Assembly (NCBI RefSeq): GCF_016863035.1
Contig: NZ_BOOC01000009.1
Location: 1 to 64,000 of the forward strand
DNA: 64,000 nucleotides
Source of the DNA: Microbispora corallina
GTDB lineage: Bacteria > Actinomycetota > Actinomycetes > Streptosporangiales > Streptosporangiaceae
Direction of reading: 5' to 3'
Every line of letters begins with the position of its first letter. The first letter of the stretch is position 1. Below the pieces are notes generated by a model, which ran no database searches, was not told the origin of the DNA, and worked only from the letters and a program-made list of their open reading frames with translations. Both the position numbers and the translations under genes were made by a program. Of this stretch, positions 35,585-45,403 are shown piece after piece.

Positions 35585-36220
35585 ATGGACGATCGGATCG
35601 AACGGGCCAGGCTGCTGTACGAGCAGGCCGTATTCGGCGGGGACGCCGGCGCCGTTGACGCGGCCGACCGGGTGCTCGACGAGGTCGAGGCGGATCTCGC
35701 GCTCGCCCGGGGGCGGGTCGTGCACGCCCGGTTCCTGCAGAGCGGCCGGGAGGACCCGCGCGCTCTGGCGCTGTTCGAGCGCGCGGCCGAGCTGTACGGC
35801 GGCCTGGGGAACGGACGCGGCGAGGCCGAGGCGCTGTTCTGGGTGGGGACCTTCCACCAGGTCGTCCGGGGGGACGATGGGGCCGCGGTCCCGGTGCTCG
35901 AACGGTCCCAGAGGGAGGCGGTGCGGGCGGGCGACGACCTGACGGCGTCGTACGCCCTGCGGCACCTCGGGATCGCGGAGCACCGGGCCGGACGCCTCGA
36001 CGCGGCGCGGGAACGGCTGGAGGAGTCCACCCGCATCCGCCGCGAGCTCGGGTTCCTGCCGGGCGTCGCCGCGAACCTCGTGGGGCTCGCCTACATCACG
36101 GCCGGGGAGGGCCGCCGCGACGAGGCGCTGGCCCTGCTGGACGAGGCGCGTTCCGTAGCCGAGGCCGCAGGGGCGCACGGCATCGTCCGGCACGTCGAGG
36201 AGGCGCGCGGACGGCTGTAG
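35585..36220 (+). CDS. Tetratricopeptide-repeat protein
   Basis: A 211-residue cytoplasmic helical protein with about four TPR-like units (for example ARALFERAAELYGGLGNGRGEAEA-type near 55-80, then SYALRHLGIAEHRAGRLDAARERLEES and NLVGLAYITAGEGRRDEALALLDEA). These mediate protein-protein contacts. There is no DNA-binding or enzymatic domain. ATG 35585 follows GGGGTGAC. It is divergent from the VWA lipoprotein gene and convergent with the DUF3291 gene. The partner is unknown. Confidence 0.85.
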   Translation: MDDRIERARLLYEQAVFGGDAGAVDAADRVLDEVEADLALARGRVVHARFLQSGREDPRALALFERAAELYGGLGNGRGEAEALFWVGTFHQVVRGDDGAAVPVLERSQREAVRAGDDLTASYALRHLGIAEHRAGRLDAARERLEESTRIRRELGFLPGVAANLVGLAYITAGEGRRDEALALLDEARSVAEAAGAHGIVRHVEEARGRL

Positions 36221-36235
36221 CGGTCCGCCCCCTCG

Positions 36236-36742
36236 TCAGCGCCCGGGGGCTCCGGCTCGTCCGATCTCCTGGGGGACGTCCGGACGTCCGTCTGCGGTGT
36301 AGCGACGGCGGACGGTGAACGCGTGGGGAGTGGGGCCGTGGCGGCGCAGGTGGCCGAGCCGGGCGACGGCCTCCTCGACGGTGGGGCGGCGCCCCTCCGG
36401 GACCCACCAGAGGGCGGTGGCCGGCGGCGCGAGCGGGGCGAACCACTGCGCGCGGCGTCTCAGGTAGTGGCCGTGGCGGCTGCGATAGGTGAAGTCGTGC
36501 AGGTCCTGGTAGGTGGCCCAGACGGACAGGTTGAAGATGACCGGCGGGTCGCCGAGCAGGTCGGACGTCGGGAAGTGGCCGTCGGCCGTCTCGTACTGCC
36601 AGACGAACCCCGGCGAGCGCTTGGCGAGGGCGGTGATGCGGGCGATGGCGCCGGTGAACTCGTCCAGCCGCGGGTCGTGGGCGGGATGAAGCGGGCGGGC
36701 GACGTTGATCTGAGCCAGCTGCGGGCTCGCCCCTTCGGCCAT
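36236..36742 (-). CDS. DUF3291 protein
   Basis: A 168-residue protein with the DUF3291 pattern: AQINVARPLHPAHDPRLDEF, SPGFVWQYETADGHFP, IFNLSVWATYQDLHDFTY, HGHYLRRRAQWF and ALWWVPEGRRPTVEEA. The fold is a dimeric ferredoxin-like barrel related to monooxygenases, but activity is not established. It lies downstream of the MFS gene on the same strand with 46 bases between, so it may be co-transcribed and act with the exporter. Confidence 0.9.
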   Translation of the reverse strand: MAEGASPQLAQINVARPLHPAHDPRLDEFTGAIARITALAKRSPGFVWQYETADGHFPTSDLLGDPPVIFNLSVWATYQDLHDFTYRSRHGHYLRRRAQWFAPLAPPATALWWVPEGRRPTVEEAVARLGHLRRHGPTPHAFTVRRRYTADGRPDVPQEIGRAGAPGR

Positions 36743-36788
36743 GGGGGCACGCTATCGCCACCCCCACCGCCCCGGCCAGGGCGCCTGG

Positions 36789-37979
36789 TCAGGGCCTCGG
36801 GGCGGCCGGGAGAGGGACGGCGGGGACGGACGCGGCGGGACGCCGTTCCAGCGCGGCGGACAGGACGGCGAGCAGGAGGGCGGAGGCGGCGAGCGCGGCG
36901 CCCACCCAGTTCGGGGCGGTGTAGCCAAAGCCGGCCGCGATGACGAGGCCGCCGAGCCAGGCGCTCAGGGCGTTGCCGAGGTTGAAGGCGCCGATGTTGA
37001 CGGCGGAGGCCAGCGTCGGGGCGCCGTGCGCCTGGTCGAGCACGCGCTTCTGCAGCGGCGGCACGGTGGCGAAGCCGAGCGCGCCGATCAGGGCGACCGT
37101 CACCGCGGCGGCGGCCTTCCCGTGCGCGGTCACCGTGAACGCGGCGAGGACCAGGGCCAGGGCGCCCAGTGAGACGAACAGCATCGGCATGAGCGCGCGG
37201 TCTGCGAGCCTGCCGCCAACCAGGTTCCCGGCGACCATGCCGAGGCCGAAGAGGACGAGCAGCCAGGTGATCGAGCTCTCGGCGAAGCCGGTGACGCGGG
37301 TCAGCATGGGCGCGATGTAGGTGACGGCCGCGAACACCCCGCCGAAGCCGAGCACGGTCATGGCCATCGCCAGCAGCACCTGCGCGTTGCGAAACGCGGC
37401 CAGCTCGTGCCGCAGGCGCACCCCCTTGGGCCGGGGCAGCTCGGGGACCAGCAGGGCGATCCCGGCGAGCCCGGCGACGCCCAGCGCCGCGACGATCGCG
37501 AACGTCACGCGCCACCCGGCGGTCTGGCCGACCAGGGTGCCGAGCGGGACGCCCACGACGTTGGCGACCGTGAGTCCGGTGAACATGGTCGCGATCGCCC
37601 CTGCCTTCTTCTCCGGGGCGACCAGCTCGGCCGCGACGACCGAGCCGATGCCGAAGAACGCGCCGTGGGCGAGCGAGGCGATCACGCGGCCCGCCAGCAT
37701 CACCTCGAAGGCCGGCGCCGCGGCCGACACCAGGTTGCCGGCGACGAACAGCGCCATGAGCAGCATCAGCATGCGCTTGCGGGACAGCCGGGTGCCCAGC
37801 ACGGTCATCGGCAGGGCGCCGATCACGACGCCGAGCGCGTACCCCGTCACGAGCAGCCCCGCCGTCGGGACGGAGACGCCGAACTCCGCCGCGACCTGCG
37901 GCAACAGGCCCATGATCACGAACTCCGTCGTCCCGATCCCGAAGGCCCCGATGGCGAGGGCCAGAAGCGCGAGAGGCAT
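36789..37979 (-). CDS. MFS exporter, DHA1/AraJ-like
   Basis: A 396-residue major facilitator with 12 predicted helices, of the drug:proton antiporter 12-helix group. Typical words are GTTEFVIMGLLPQVAAEFGVSVPTAG at the start, ALPMTVLGTRLSRKRML for motif A, and AHGAFFGIGSVVAAELV. The start at ATG 37979 gives the standard N-terminus; ATG 38003 is an alternative eight codons upstream. It is divergent from a MarR gene, the classic arrangement of a drug-responsive efflux pump and its repressor. The substrate is unknown. Confidence 0.93.
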   Translation of the reverse strand: MPLALLALAIGAFGIGTTEFVIMGLLPQVAAEFGVSVPTAGLLVTGYALGVVIGALPMTVLGTRLSRKRMLMLLMALFVAGNLVSAAAPAFEVMLAGRVIASLAHGAFFGIGSVVAAELVAPEKKAGAIATMFTGLTVANVVGVPLGTLVGQTAGWRVTFAIVAALGVAGLAGIALLVPELPRPKGVRLRHELAAFRNAQVLLAMAMTVLGFGGVFAAVTYIAPMLTRVTGFAESSITWLLVLFGLGMVAGNLVGGRLADRALMPMLFVSLGALALVLAAFTVTAHGKAAAAVTVALIGALGFATVPPLQKRVLDQAHGAPTLASAVNIGAFNLGNALSAWLGGLVIAAGFGYTAPNWVGAALAASALLLAVLSAALERRPAASVPAVPLPAAPRP

Positions 37980-38026
37980 GTGGACATCCCCGATTGATTG
38001 CACGAGCGGTTAGCGAGACTCGACAA

Positions 38027-38048
38027 TAGTTGTGTAAGCATGTAGTTG
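38027..38048. promoter_or_regulatory. Candidate MarR site between exporter and repressor
   Basis: TAGTTG occurs twice (38027-38032 and 38043-38048) with 16-base periodicity in an AT-rich part of the divergent gap. Both copies face the same way, so they are only a weak candidate for the MarR operator. Confidence 0.3.
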
Positions 38049-38114
38049 CAAACGCGGGCTATTGCGCATGTGGCATATCCTGGAGGCAGACGCTCCGGAC
38101 CGAGGAAGACCGCG

Positions 38115-38573
38115 ATGACAGCCACAGATCCCGCCCTCACCGCCCTGGCCCAGGGCTGGTGCGCGCTCTCCCTGCTGCACGAGAGGATCGAGGCCCACAT
38201 CGAGCGCGCGCTGCAGAGCAGGCACGGCCTGAGCGTGCGGGAGTACTCGCTGCTCAACACCCTCAGCCGGCAGCACGACGGTCCCGGCGGCCACCTGCAG
38301 ATGAAGCAGGTCGCCGACGCCGTCGTGCTCAGCCAGAGCGCGACGACCCGGCTGGTGACCAGGCTGGAGGACCGGGGCCTGCTCACCCGCTACCTGTGCC
38401 CGACCGACCGCCGCGGCATCTACACGGACGTCAGCCCGGCGGGACTCGCGCTCCTCGAGAAGGCCCGGCCCACCAACGACGCCGCCCTCCGCGAGGCCCT
38501 CGACGAGGCCGCGCGCAACCCGGAGCTCGCCCCCCTCGTCAGGGCGGTGGAGTCGCTGCACACGCTCGTCTGA
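38115..38573 (+). CDS. MarR-family repressor
   Basis: A 152-residue MarR-type winged-helix regulator. The DNA-binding core reads MKQVADAVVLSQSATTRLVTRLEDRGLLTRY, with the wing CPTDRRGIYTDVSPAG. Terminal helices for dimerisation surround it. ATG 38115 was chosen because the preceding 23 codons are outside the family and contain the regulatory region. It is divergent from the MFS exporter gene, which it presumably represses until a drug-like ligand binds. Confidence 0.93.
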   Translation: MTATDPALTALAQGWCALSLLHERIEAHIERALQSRHGLSVREYSLLNTLSRQHDGPGGHLQMKQVADAVVLSQSATTRLVTRLEDRGLLTRYLCPTDRRGIYTDVSPAGLALLEKARPTNDAALREALDEAARNPELAPLVRAVESLHTLV

Positions 38574-38649
38574 ATTCCCTCGGACCACCCTTTCAAGGTC
38601 CATCTCCTCCCGAATAGGCTTCTACACCTTGAGCCGAGGGGGGACCGGA

Positions 38650-41600
38650 ATGGCTGCGGGGCGTGGGGCGCGGGTGCCGCTCGTGTTCCGGCGGGCGGCC
38701 GGTGAGCCGCTCCTGCTCCTCGGGGCGTTCGGCTCGGTGCTGCTGGCCACCACCGCGCTCGTCGCGCTGATCGCGTACGCCTCCGCGGTGACCGAGGCGG
38801 GCGTGCGGCGCGCGATGCGGGTGGCGCCGCTGTCCGCGACCGCGGCCACCGTGACCGCGCCGGTCTCCGCCGGCGACCTCGGGCGCGTCGACGCCGCCGT
38901 CCGGGCCCGGCTCAGCCAGGCGTACGGCGGGCGGCCGGCCGAGGTGTCCCTGTCCATCTCCTCCGACTCGTACGCGCTCCCCGGGCAGGAGCGCCGTGAG
39001 CGGCCCGACCTGACCAGGTTCGCCACGTACGAGGGCGTCGAGGGGCGGGCCCGGCTGGTCGCGGGCGCCTGGCCCCGGGACGGCGGCGCGCTGGAGGTCG
39101 CGCTCTCCCCGCCGGCCGCCCGCGCGATGCGGCTGGAGGTCGGCGACGGCTTCACGGTCGTCGGGCGGCTGAGCCACGAGCCGGTGCGGGCGCGGGTGAG
39201 CGGCCTGTTCGAGCTGCGGGAGCCGTACGACGAGCGGTGGGAGGGCGACGAGCTGCTGCGGCGCGGCGTGGAGAGGGGCAACTACACCACCTACGGGCCG
39301 CTCGTGGTCACCCCGGACGCCTTCCGGCAGCGCTTCGCGACCGACGTGTCCGCCACCTGGCTGGCCGTGCCCGACCTGCGGAACCTCTCCCGTGACGGGG
39401 TGCGGCCGCTCGCCGGCTCGGTCGCGGCGCTCGGCGCGGGGCTGCGGGCCGACTGCGCGGCGTGCGCCGTGTTCACCGCCCTGCCCGACACCCTGAACCG
39501 GCTCGACGAGGCCGCGCTGGTCGGGCGCTCCACGATGCTGGTCCCGGTCCTGCAGGTGCTGCTGCTCGCCGCGTACGCGCTGACGCTGACGGCCCGGCTG
39601 CTGGCCGACCGCAGGCGGATGGAGGTGGCGCTGCTGCGCTCGCGGGGGGCGGGCGGCGCGAGGCTCGCCCTGCTGGCGGGCTACGAGGCGCTGCTGGTGG
39701 CCCTGCCCGCGGCGGTGGTCGCGCCGCTGCTCGCGCCGTGGGCGCTGCGGGCCGTGGACGCGATCCCGTGGCTGCAGGCGTCGGGGGTGCGGCTGGCGCC
39801 GGTCCCGGACGCGTCCGCCTTCCTGGTCGCCGCCGCGGTGGCGCTCGGGTGCGCGGTGCTGCTCACGCTGCCCGCGATGCGCGGCGCCCGGCGCACCTAC
39901 GTCGAGGAGCAGGCCGCGCGCGGCCGGGGCGACAGGCGCGGCGCGATCCAGCGGGCGGGCGGCGACGTGGCGCTGCTCGCGGTGTCGGCGCTCGCCCTCT
40001 GGCAGCTCGGCCGGTACGGCGGCCCGGTCACCGCCACCGCCTCGGGCGGGCTGGGGATCGACCCCCTCATCGTGGCGGGCCCGGCGCTCGCGCTGCTGTG
40101 CGGCGGCATGCTGGGCCTGCGCCTGGTGCCCGTGGTGTCCGGGACCGCCGAGCGGATCACCTCGCGGCGCCGCGGCCTCGCCCCCGCGCTCGGGGCGTGG
40201 CAGGTCAGCCGCAGGCCGCTGCGGTACGCGGGACCGGTGCTGCTGCTCACCATGGCCGTGGCGATCGGGGTGGTGTCGCTGGCCACCTCCGCGACCTGGC
40301 GCCGCTCACAGGAGGACCAGGCGCGCCACCAGGCGGGCGCCGACCTTCGGGTCACGGCGCCGGTGGACGCGCCCGGCCTGGGCACGCTCGGCCGGGGCGC
40401 GTTGTACGCCGCGCTGCCCGGGGTCACGGCGGCCGTGCCCGTCCAGCGCGAGAACGTGGACGTCGCGGGCACCCGGGTGACCCTGCTGGCCGCGGACGCC
40501 CGGCGGCTCGACGGCCTCGTCCTGTGGCGGCCCGACCTGGCGTCCGCCCCACTGGGCCGCCTGGCCGGCGGGCTCGCCGCCGCGAGACCCGCATATACGG
40601 GCGTGCCGGTCCCCGGCAGCCCGGGGGCGCTGTCGCTGAAGGTGCGGCTCTCGATGACCGCGAAGGCGGCCGGCGACGCCCGGCTGCGCCTCGTCGTGAG
40701 CGACGCCTTCGGCGCGGTCCAGGAACTGGACGGCGGGCCGCTGCGCCCCGGCGCCCACGACGTGCGCTACGACCTGGCCGGGGCCGCGGGGCGTTCGGGA
40801 AGGCTCGCCGGGCCCCTCGCCGTACGGGGACTTCTGCTGGACCTGCCGGACGGAGCGGCGGACGCGTCGCTGGTCGTGGACGCGATGCGCACCGACGGCG
40901 GGCAGGACGTGCCGCTGCCCGCGGAGTGGACGGCCTGGACGGCGTCGGGGCGGTCTCCGGCCACGTCGGCGGCCCTCACCGTCCACGTGCCCCAGGAGGC
41001 CGGCGGCCCCGCCACCGGCGCCCCGCGCCCGGCCCTGCTGCCGGGGGACTCCTCGGTGAAGGCGCTGCCGGTCGTCGTCACCGCGGACCTGGCCGCCCAG
41101 GCCGGCCTGCGCCCGGGGGTCACCGCGTCGGTGGCCCTCGCCGGCGTCCCGACGCCCGTGGTGCCCGTCGCCGTCGTCCCCGCCCTGCCGGGGACGTCCG
41201 CCGGCCAGCCGGCCGTCCTGGCCGACCTGCCCACGCTGACCGCGCTCGACCTGTCCCGCGGGCGCAGCCCGCGCCCGGTCTCGGAGTGGTGGCTGTCCAC
41301 GCGCGGCGGCGACACCTCGCGCGCGGTGGCGCAGCTGAGCCACAACCCCGAGTGGGGAAGGACCGCGGCCGACCGGGCGGCGCTCGTCCGCGCGCTGCGC
41401 GACGACCCGCTCGCGAGCGGGCTGCAGGGCGCGCTCGTGCTCGGCTTCCTCGCGGCGCTGGTCTTCGCGGTGCTCGGGTTCCTGATCAACGCGGCGGTGT
41501 CGGCACGCGAGCGTCGGGCCGAGTTCGCCCTGCTTCGCGCCATCGGCGTCGCGCACCGGCAGCTGTTCGGGCTGCTCGCCGTCGAGCAGGCGTTCATCGC

Positions 41601-41844
41601 CGGGCTGTCGCTGGCGGGCGGCACCGTGCTCGCCGTCGTCGTGGCCGTGCTGGCCGTGCCGCACCTCGTGCTGACCGGGCAGGCGGGCGCGGTCGCGCCG
41701 GCGGTGGTGCTGGACATCCCATGGGCGCCCACCGCCGCCCTGCTCGCCGCCGTCGCCGCCGTGCTGTTCTGCGTCGTGGTGGGGCTCGCGCGCGCCGCTC
41801 GCCGGCAGGGCCTCGGCCGCGCGCTGCGCATGGGGGAGGACTGA
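38650..41844 (+). CDS. FtsX-type ABC transporter permease 1
   Basis: A 1064-residue membrane protein with about ten helices: one near 25-47, a central group at about 295-545, and a final trio near 926-1045. A large extracytoplasmic domain lies between the first and second helix (about 48-290) and another between 546 and 925. The final segment (SARERRAEFALLRAIGVAHRQLFGLLAVEQAF) is the FtsX signature loop. ATG 38650 has GAGGGG upstream; TTG 38629 is an alternative. Its TGA overlaps the start of the next permease. Such MacB/LolC-like systems act as mechanotransmitters or exporters of peptides, lipids or lipoproteins. Confidence 0.9.
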   Translation: MAAGRGARVPLVFRRAAGEPLLLLGAFGSVLLATTALVALIAYASAVTEAGVRRAMRVAPLSATAATVTAPVSAGDLGRVDAAVRARLSQAYGGRPAEVSLSISSDSYALPGQERRERPDLTRFATYEGVEGRARLVAGAWPRDGGALEVALSPPAARAMRLEVGDGFTVVGRLSHEPVRARVSGLFELREPYDERWEGDELLRRGVERGNYTTYGPLVVTPDAFRQRFATDVSATWLAVPDLRNLSRDGVRPLAGSVAALGAGLRADCAACAVFTALPDTLNRLDEAALVGRSTMLVPVLQVLLLAAYALTLTARLLADRRRMEVALLRSRGAGGARLALLAGYEALLVALPAAVVAPLLAPWALRAVDAIPWLQASGVRLAPVPDASAFLVAAAVALGCAVLLTLPAMRGARRTYVEEQAARGRGDRRGAIQRAGGDVALLAVSALALWQLGRYGGPVTATASGGLGIDPLIVAGPALALLCGGMLGLRLVPVVSGTAERITSRRRGLAPALGAWQVSRRPLRYAGPVLLLTMAVAIGVVSLATSATWRRSQEDQARHQAGADLRVTAPVDAPGLGTLGRGALYAALPGVTAAVPVQRENVDVAGTRVTLLAADARRLDGLVLWRPDLASAPLGRLAGGLAAARPAYTGVPVPGSPGALSLKVRLSMTAKAAGDARLRLVVSDAFGAVQELDGGPLRPGAHDVRYDLAGAAGRSGRLAGPLAVRGLLLDLPDGAADASLVVDAMRTDGGQDVPLPAEWTAWTASGRSPATSAALTVHVPQEAGGPATGAPRPALLPGDSSVKALPVVVTADLAAQAGLRPGVTASVALAGVPTPVVPVAVVPALPGTSAGQPAVLADLPTLTALDLSRGRSPRPVSEWWLSTRGGDTSRAVAQLSHNPEWGRTAADRAALVRALRDDPLASGLQGALVLGFLAALVFAVLGFLINAAVSARERRAEFALLRAIGVAHRQLFGLLAVEQAFIAGLSLAGGTVLAVVVAVLAVPHLVLTGQAGAVAPAVVLDIPWAPTAALLAAVAAVLFCVVVGLARAARRQGLGRALRMGED

Positions 41845-44465
41845 TGCCGTTCACGCTGCTGCGGGCGCACCGGGGGACGGCCGCCGTGCTCGCCGTGCTG
41901 GCCTTCAGCGCGGCGCTGCTGCTGGCGGCGCTGCCCCGCGCGTTCGAGCGGGCCTACGACGGCGCCCTCGGCCGCGTGCTCGCCGGAGGCGGCGCCGACC
42001 TCACCGACCTGACCGTCGAACTGCGGGCGCACCCGCTCGACCCGCCGCTCACCGACCCCGGCCAGTTCGCCGCGTTCGACGCGCGGGTGCGGAAGGCCCT
42101 GCCGCCCGCACTGCGGACCGTGGTGGTGCCGGGCGGGACGGGCCACCACGGCGCCTGGACCTACGGCACGCCCGTCACCGGCCGGGTCGGGGAGCGCATG
42201 TGGACGGGCCAGTTCTTCGACCTCGCCTGGCTGACCGGCGCCGACCGCCGGGTCAGGTACGTCGAGGGGGCCGCCCCCGGGCCCGCCGGCCACGTGACCC
42301 TCGGCGGCCGGGACGTCGTCAGGTACGACGTCGGGGTGATCCGCGAGGCGGCGTCCATGATGGGCCTGCGGGTCGGCACGACGTTGCTGCTCGGCCCCAA
42401 GGGGGCGCTGGCCGCCCGCGTCACCGGCTTCTACGAGCTCACCGACCCGAAGGACCCCTTCTGGGACCACAACCGGGGGGTCACGCACGTCGACGTCCGG
42501 CACGTCGGCACCTCCGACCAGTTCTGGGTCACCGCGCTGACCGGCCCGGACGCGCTGAGATTCCTGAAACCCGACCTCGACCTGCGTTACACGTGGGTGC
42601 TCGGCGTCGACAGGACGGCGCTGACCGCCGGCACGGCGGGGGACGCGGCGGCCGCCGTCGACCGGTACGACCGGCTCCTCGCGGGCTGGTCCTCCGGGCA
42701 CAGCAGCTACACGCTGCACACGTCGCTGCCGCTGATGCTCGGCGGTTTCCTCAAGCAGCTGGCGACCGCCGGGACGCTGGTCCTCGTCGTGCTCGGCGGG
42801 CTCGTGCTCGTCGCCGTCGGGGTGGTCGCGCTGGCCGCGCGGCTGCTGACCGACCGGATGGCCCCGGCGCTGTCGCTGATGCGCGCCCGCGGCGGCGGCC
42901 TCGCGCGCGTCGCCGCCACCGGCGCCGCCGTCGCGGCGCTCGCCGCCGTCCCCGCCGCCCTGCTCGGGTACGCGGCCGCCTTCCTCGTGCCCGGCCCCCT
43001 CACGCCGGCCGCGGTCCTCGGCCCGCCGGTGCCCGCGCTGGCCGCGGTCGCCTACCCCGCCGTACGGCTCGCGCTGACCCTGCGGCGGCCGCTGCGGGAG
43101 CGGCGCGCCGACGTGGCGGCCCGGCCGTCCCCGCGCCGGGTCGTGGCGGAGGTCACGGTCGTCGTGCTGGCCCTCGCCGGGGCGTACCTGCTGCGGACCC
43201 GCGGCCTCGCCGACCCGTCGTCGGGGCGGGCCGACCCGTTCCTCATGGCCGTGCCCGCCGCGCTCACGGTGGCGGCGGCCCTGGTCACGCTGCGCCTGTA
43301 CCCGTACCCGCTGCGCCTGGCCCTGCGGCTCGCCGGACGCCGCCGGGTCGTGGCCTTCCTCGGGCTCGCCCGCGCGTCCGGGGGCGGGACGGCCGCGCCG
43401 CTCCCGGTGCTGGTCCTGCTGCCCGCGCTCGCCGTGGCCGTCTTCGGGTCGGTGGTGTCGGGGGCGATCGGCGAGACGCAGCAGGCGGCCGCCTGGCGGC
43501 AGGTCGGGGCGTCCGCCCGCATCGAGGCGGAGACCGACATCCCGCCCGCGGCCGCCGCGCGGGTGCGGGCGCTGCCCGGCGTCGAGGAGGTGCTGCCGGT
43601 GGCCGAGGGGGTGACCCACATCGGTCCCGGCTACCGGGCGGTGCGGGTGGTCGCCGTGGACCTGGCCGCCTACCGCCGCATGACGGGCGGCACACCGCTG
43701 ACGGTCCCGGCGCCCCCGGACGGGACGTCTGGTTCCGCGGTGCCCGCGCTGGTCTCGCCGTCGCTCGCCGGCCTGGGGACGTTCGAGATCGGCTGGCCCG
43801 TCCGCAGGACCGTGGTGGCCCGGGGCACGGTCGGCGGCCTGCCGGGGCTCGCCCCCGCCGCCGACGAGATCGTGGTGGTGCCCTACAGCGTGGCCACCCG
43901 GACCGGGACCGCGCCGTTCGCGACCATGCTGCTGGTCAGGGGGGACGCCTCCCGGGCGGCCCTCACCGCGGCGGTGGACACGCCGCAGACCCTCGTCGTG
44001 ACCGTCGCCGACGCGTTCGGATCCATCACCGGCGGCCCGATGACCGGCGTGGTCCTCGCGGCGTTCGCCGTCGTCACCGCCGCGCTCGCCGCCTACGCTC
44101 TGGTCGCGGTGGTCCTCGCCCTGGTGGCGGGCGCCGCCGACCGGGCCAGGGCGCTCGCCTACCTGCGCACCCTCGGCCTGTCCCGGCGTCAGGCGCGCGG
44201 GCTGACCGTGGTGGAGATCGCCCCGCTGATCGTGCTGGCCTCCCTGGCCGGCCTGCTGCTCGGGCTCGCGCTCCCGGCGGCCGTCGCGCCCGGGGTCGAC
44301 CTGTCGCCGTACGCCGGGCAGCCGGTGGAGGGGTTCCCGATCACGGTCGGGACGCCGGCGCTGCTCGCCGGGGGACTGGCCGCGGCGGCCGTCCTCGGCG
44401 CCCTCGCCTACGCGACGGCCGGACGGGCCGTCACCGGTGTTCTTCGATTGGGGGAGTCCGCATGA
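41844..44465 (+). CDS. FtsX-type ABC transporter permease 2
   Basis: An 873-residue paralogue-like partner of permease 1. It has an N-terminal helix (about 10-32), an extracytoplasmic domain (about 33-300), a central helix group (about 305-520), a second outer domain and a final trio of helices with the FtsX loop RARALAYLRTLGLSRRQARGLTVVE. ATG 41844 shares its first base with the last base of the preceding TGA, and its own TGA overlaps the next ATG. It probably forms a heterodimer with permease 1. The substrate is unknown. Confidence 0.9.
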   Translation: MPFTLLRAHRGTAAVLAVLAFSAALLLAALPRAFERAYDGALGRVLAGGGADLTDLTVELRAHPLDPPLTDPGQFAAFDARVRKALPPALRTVVVPGGTGHHGAWTYGTPVTGRVGERMWTGQFFDLAWLTGADRRVRYVEGAAPGPAGHVTLGGRDVVRYDVGVIREAASMMGLRVGTTLLLGPKGALAARVTGFYELTDPKDPFWDHNRGVTHVDVRHVGTSDQFWVTALTGPDALRFLKPDLDLRYTWVLGVDRTALTAGTAGDAAAAVDRYDRLLAGWSSGHSSYTLHTSLPLMLGGFLKQLATAGTLVLVVLGGLVLVAVGVVALAARLLTDRMAPALSLMRARGGGLARVAATGAAVAALAAVPAALLGYAAAFLVPGPLTPAAVLGPPVPALAAVAYPAVRLALTLRRPLRERRADVAARPSPRRVVAEVTVVVLALAGAYLLRTRGLADPSSGRADPFLMAVPAALTVAAALVTLRLYPYPLRLALRLAGRRRVVAFLGLARASGGGTAAPLPVLVLLPALAVAVFGSVVSGAIGETQQAAAWRQVGASARIEAETDIPPAAAARVRALPGVEEVLPVAEGVTHIGPGYRAVRVVAVDLAAYRRMTGGTPLTVPAPPDGTSGSAVPALVSPSLAGLGTFEIGWPVRRTVVARGTVGGLPGLAPAADEIVVVPYSVATRTGTAPFATMLLVRGDASRAALTAAVDTPQTLVVTVADAFGSITGGPMTGVVLAAFAVVTAALAAYALVAVVLALVAGAADRARALAYLRTLGLSRRQARGLTVVEIAPLIVLASLAGLLLGLALPAAVAPGVDLSPYAGQPVEGFPITVGTPALLAGGLAAAAVLGALAYATAGRAVTGVLRLGESA

Positions 44466-45403
44466 GTTCCGGGGAGGCCCCGGTGACCGAGCTGGAGGAG
44501 CTGGAGGAGCGGGCCCGGCGCGCCGGACCGGCCTTCGGGGAGGGCGCGCACATCCTGTGCGACAACCTCGTCCGCATCTACAAGACCGGGGGTGTGGAGG
44601 TCGTCGCCCTCCAGGGCCTCGACCTGCTCATCGACCGGGGCGAGCTGGTGGCGATCGTCGGCCCGTCGGGCTCGGGCAAATCGACGCTGCTCAACGTGCT
44701 GTCCGGGCTCGACCTGCCGACGGCCGGCGTGGCCCGCGTGGCGGGCATGGACCTGCTGGCGATGAGCGCCAAGGACCGGCTGCGCTACCGGCGGTCGATC
44801 GTGGGGTTCACCTGGCAGCAGACGGCCCGCAACCTGCTGCCGTACCTGACCGCCCGGGAGAACGTCCTGCTCCCGGTGCGGCTGGCGGGCCGCAGGGAAC
44901 ACCGCGGGCACGCCGACGAGCTGCTGGAACTGCTCGGCGTCGGGGCCTGCGCCGGCAGGACCCCGATGGAGATGTCGGGCGGGCAGCAGCAGCGCGTCGC
45001 CATCGCCGTGGCGCTGGCGAACCGGCCGGAGGTGGTCCTCGCCGACGAGCCGACCGGCGAGCTGGACAGCGAGACCTCGGAGGAGGTCTTCGGCGCGCTG
45101 CGCGCGGCCAACCGCGAGCTCGGCGTGACGGTGATCGTCGTGACCCACGATCCGCTCGTGGCCACGCAGGTGGACCGCACGGTGGGCATCCGCGACGGGC
45201 GCACCTCGAGTGAGACGCTCCGCCGCACCTCGACGGAGGGCGAGGTGATCGCGGAGGAGTACGCCGTGCTCGACCGCGTCGGCCGGCTCCAGCTGCCCCG
45301 CGACTTCACCAGCGCGCTGAACATGGAGCGCCGGGTGCGGCTGGAGCTGGAACGCGACCACATCGGGGTCTGGCCCGCCGGTCAGGGGGACGGGGATGAG
45401 TGA
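44462..45403 (+). CDS. ABC transporter ATPase 1 (MacB/LolD-like)
   Basis: A 313-residue nucleotide-binding subunit with Walker A GPSGSGKS (67-74), Q-loop in FTWQQTARNLLPYLTARENV, signature MSGGQQQRV, Walker B VVLADEPTGELDS and the switch His in VTHDP. It carries about 35 extra residues before the domain and about 60 after it (EYAVLDRVGRLQLPRDF...), unusual for LolD-like ATPases. The C-terminal extension is likely regulatory. The gene overlaps permease 2 by four bases and ATPase 2 by eight. Confidence 0.93.
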   Translation: MSSGEAPVTELEELEERARRAGPAFGEGAHILCDNLVRIYKTGGVEVVALQGLDLLIDRGELVAIVGPSGSGKSTLLNVLSGLDLPTAGVARVAGMDLLAMSAKDRLRYRRSIVGFTWQQTARNLLPYLTARENVLLPVRLAGRREHRGHADELLELLGVGACAGRTPMEMSGGQQQRVAIAVALANRPEVVLADEPTGELDSETSEEVFGALRAANRELGVTVIVVTHDPLVATQVDRTVGIRDGRTSSETLRRTSTEGEVIAEEYAVLDRVGRLQLPRDFTSALNMERRVRLELERDHIGVWPAGQGDGDE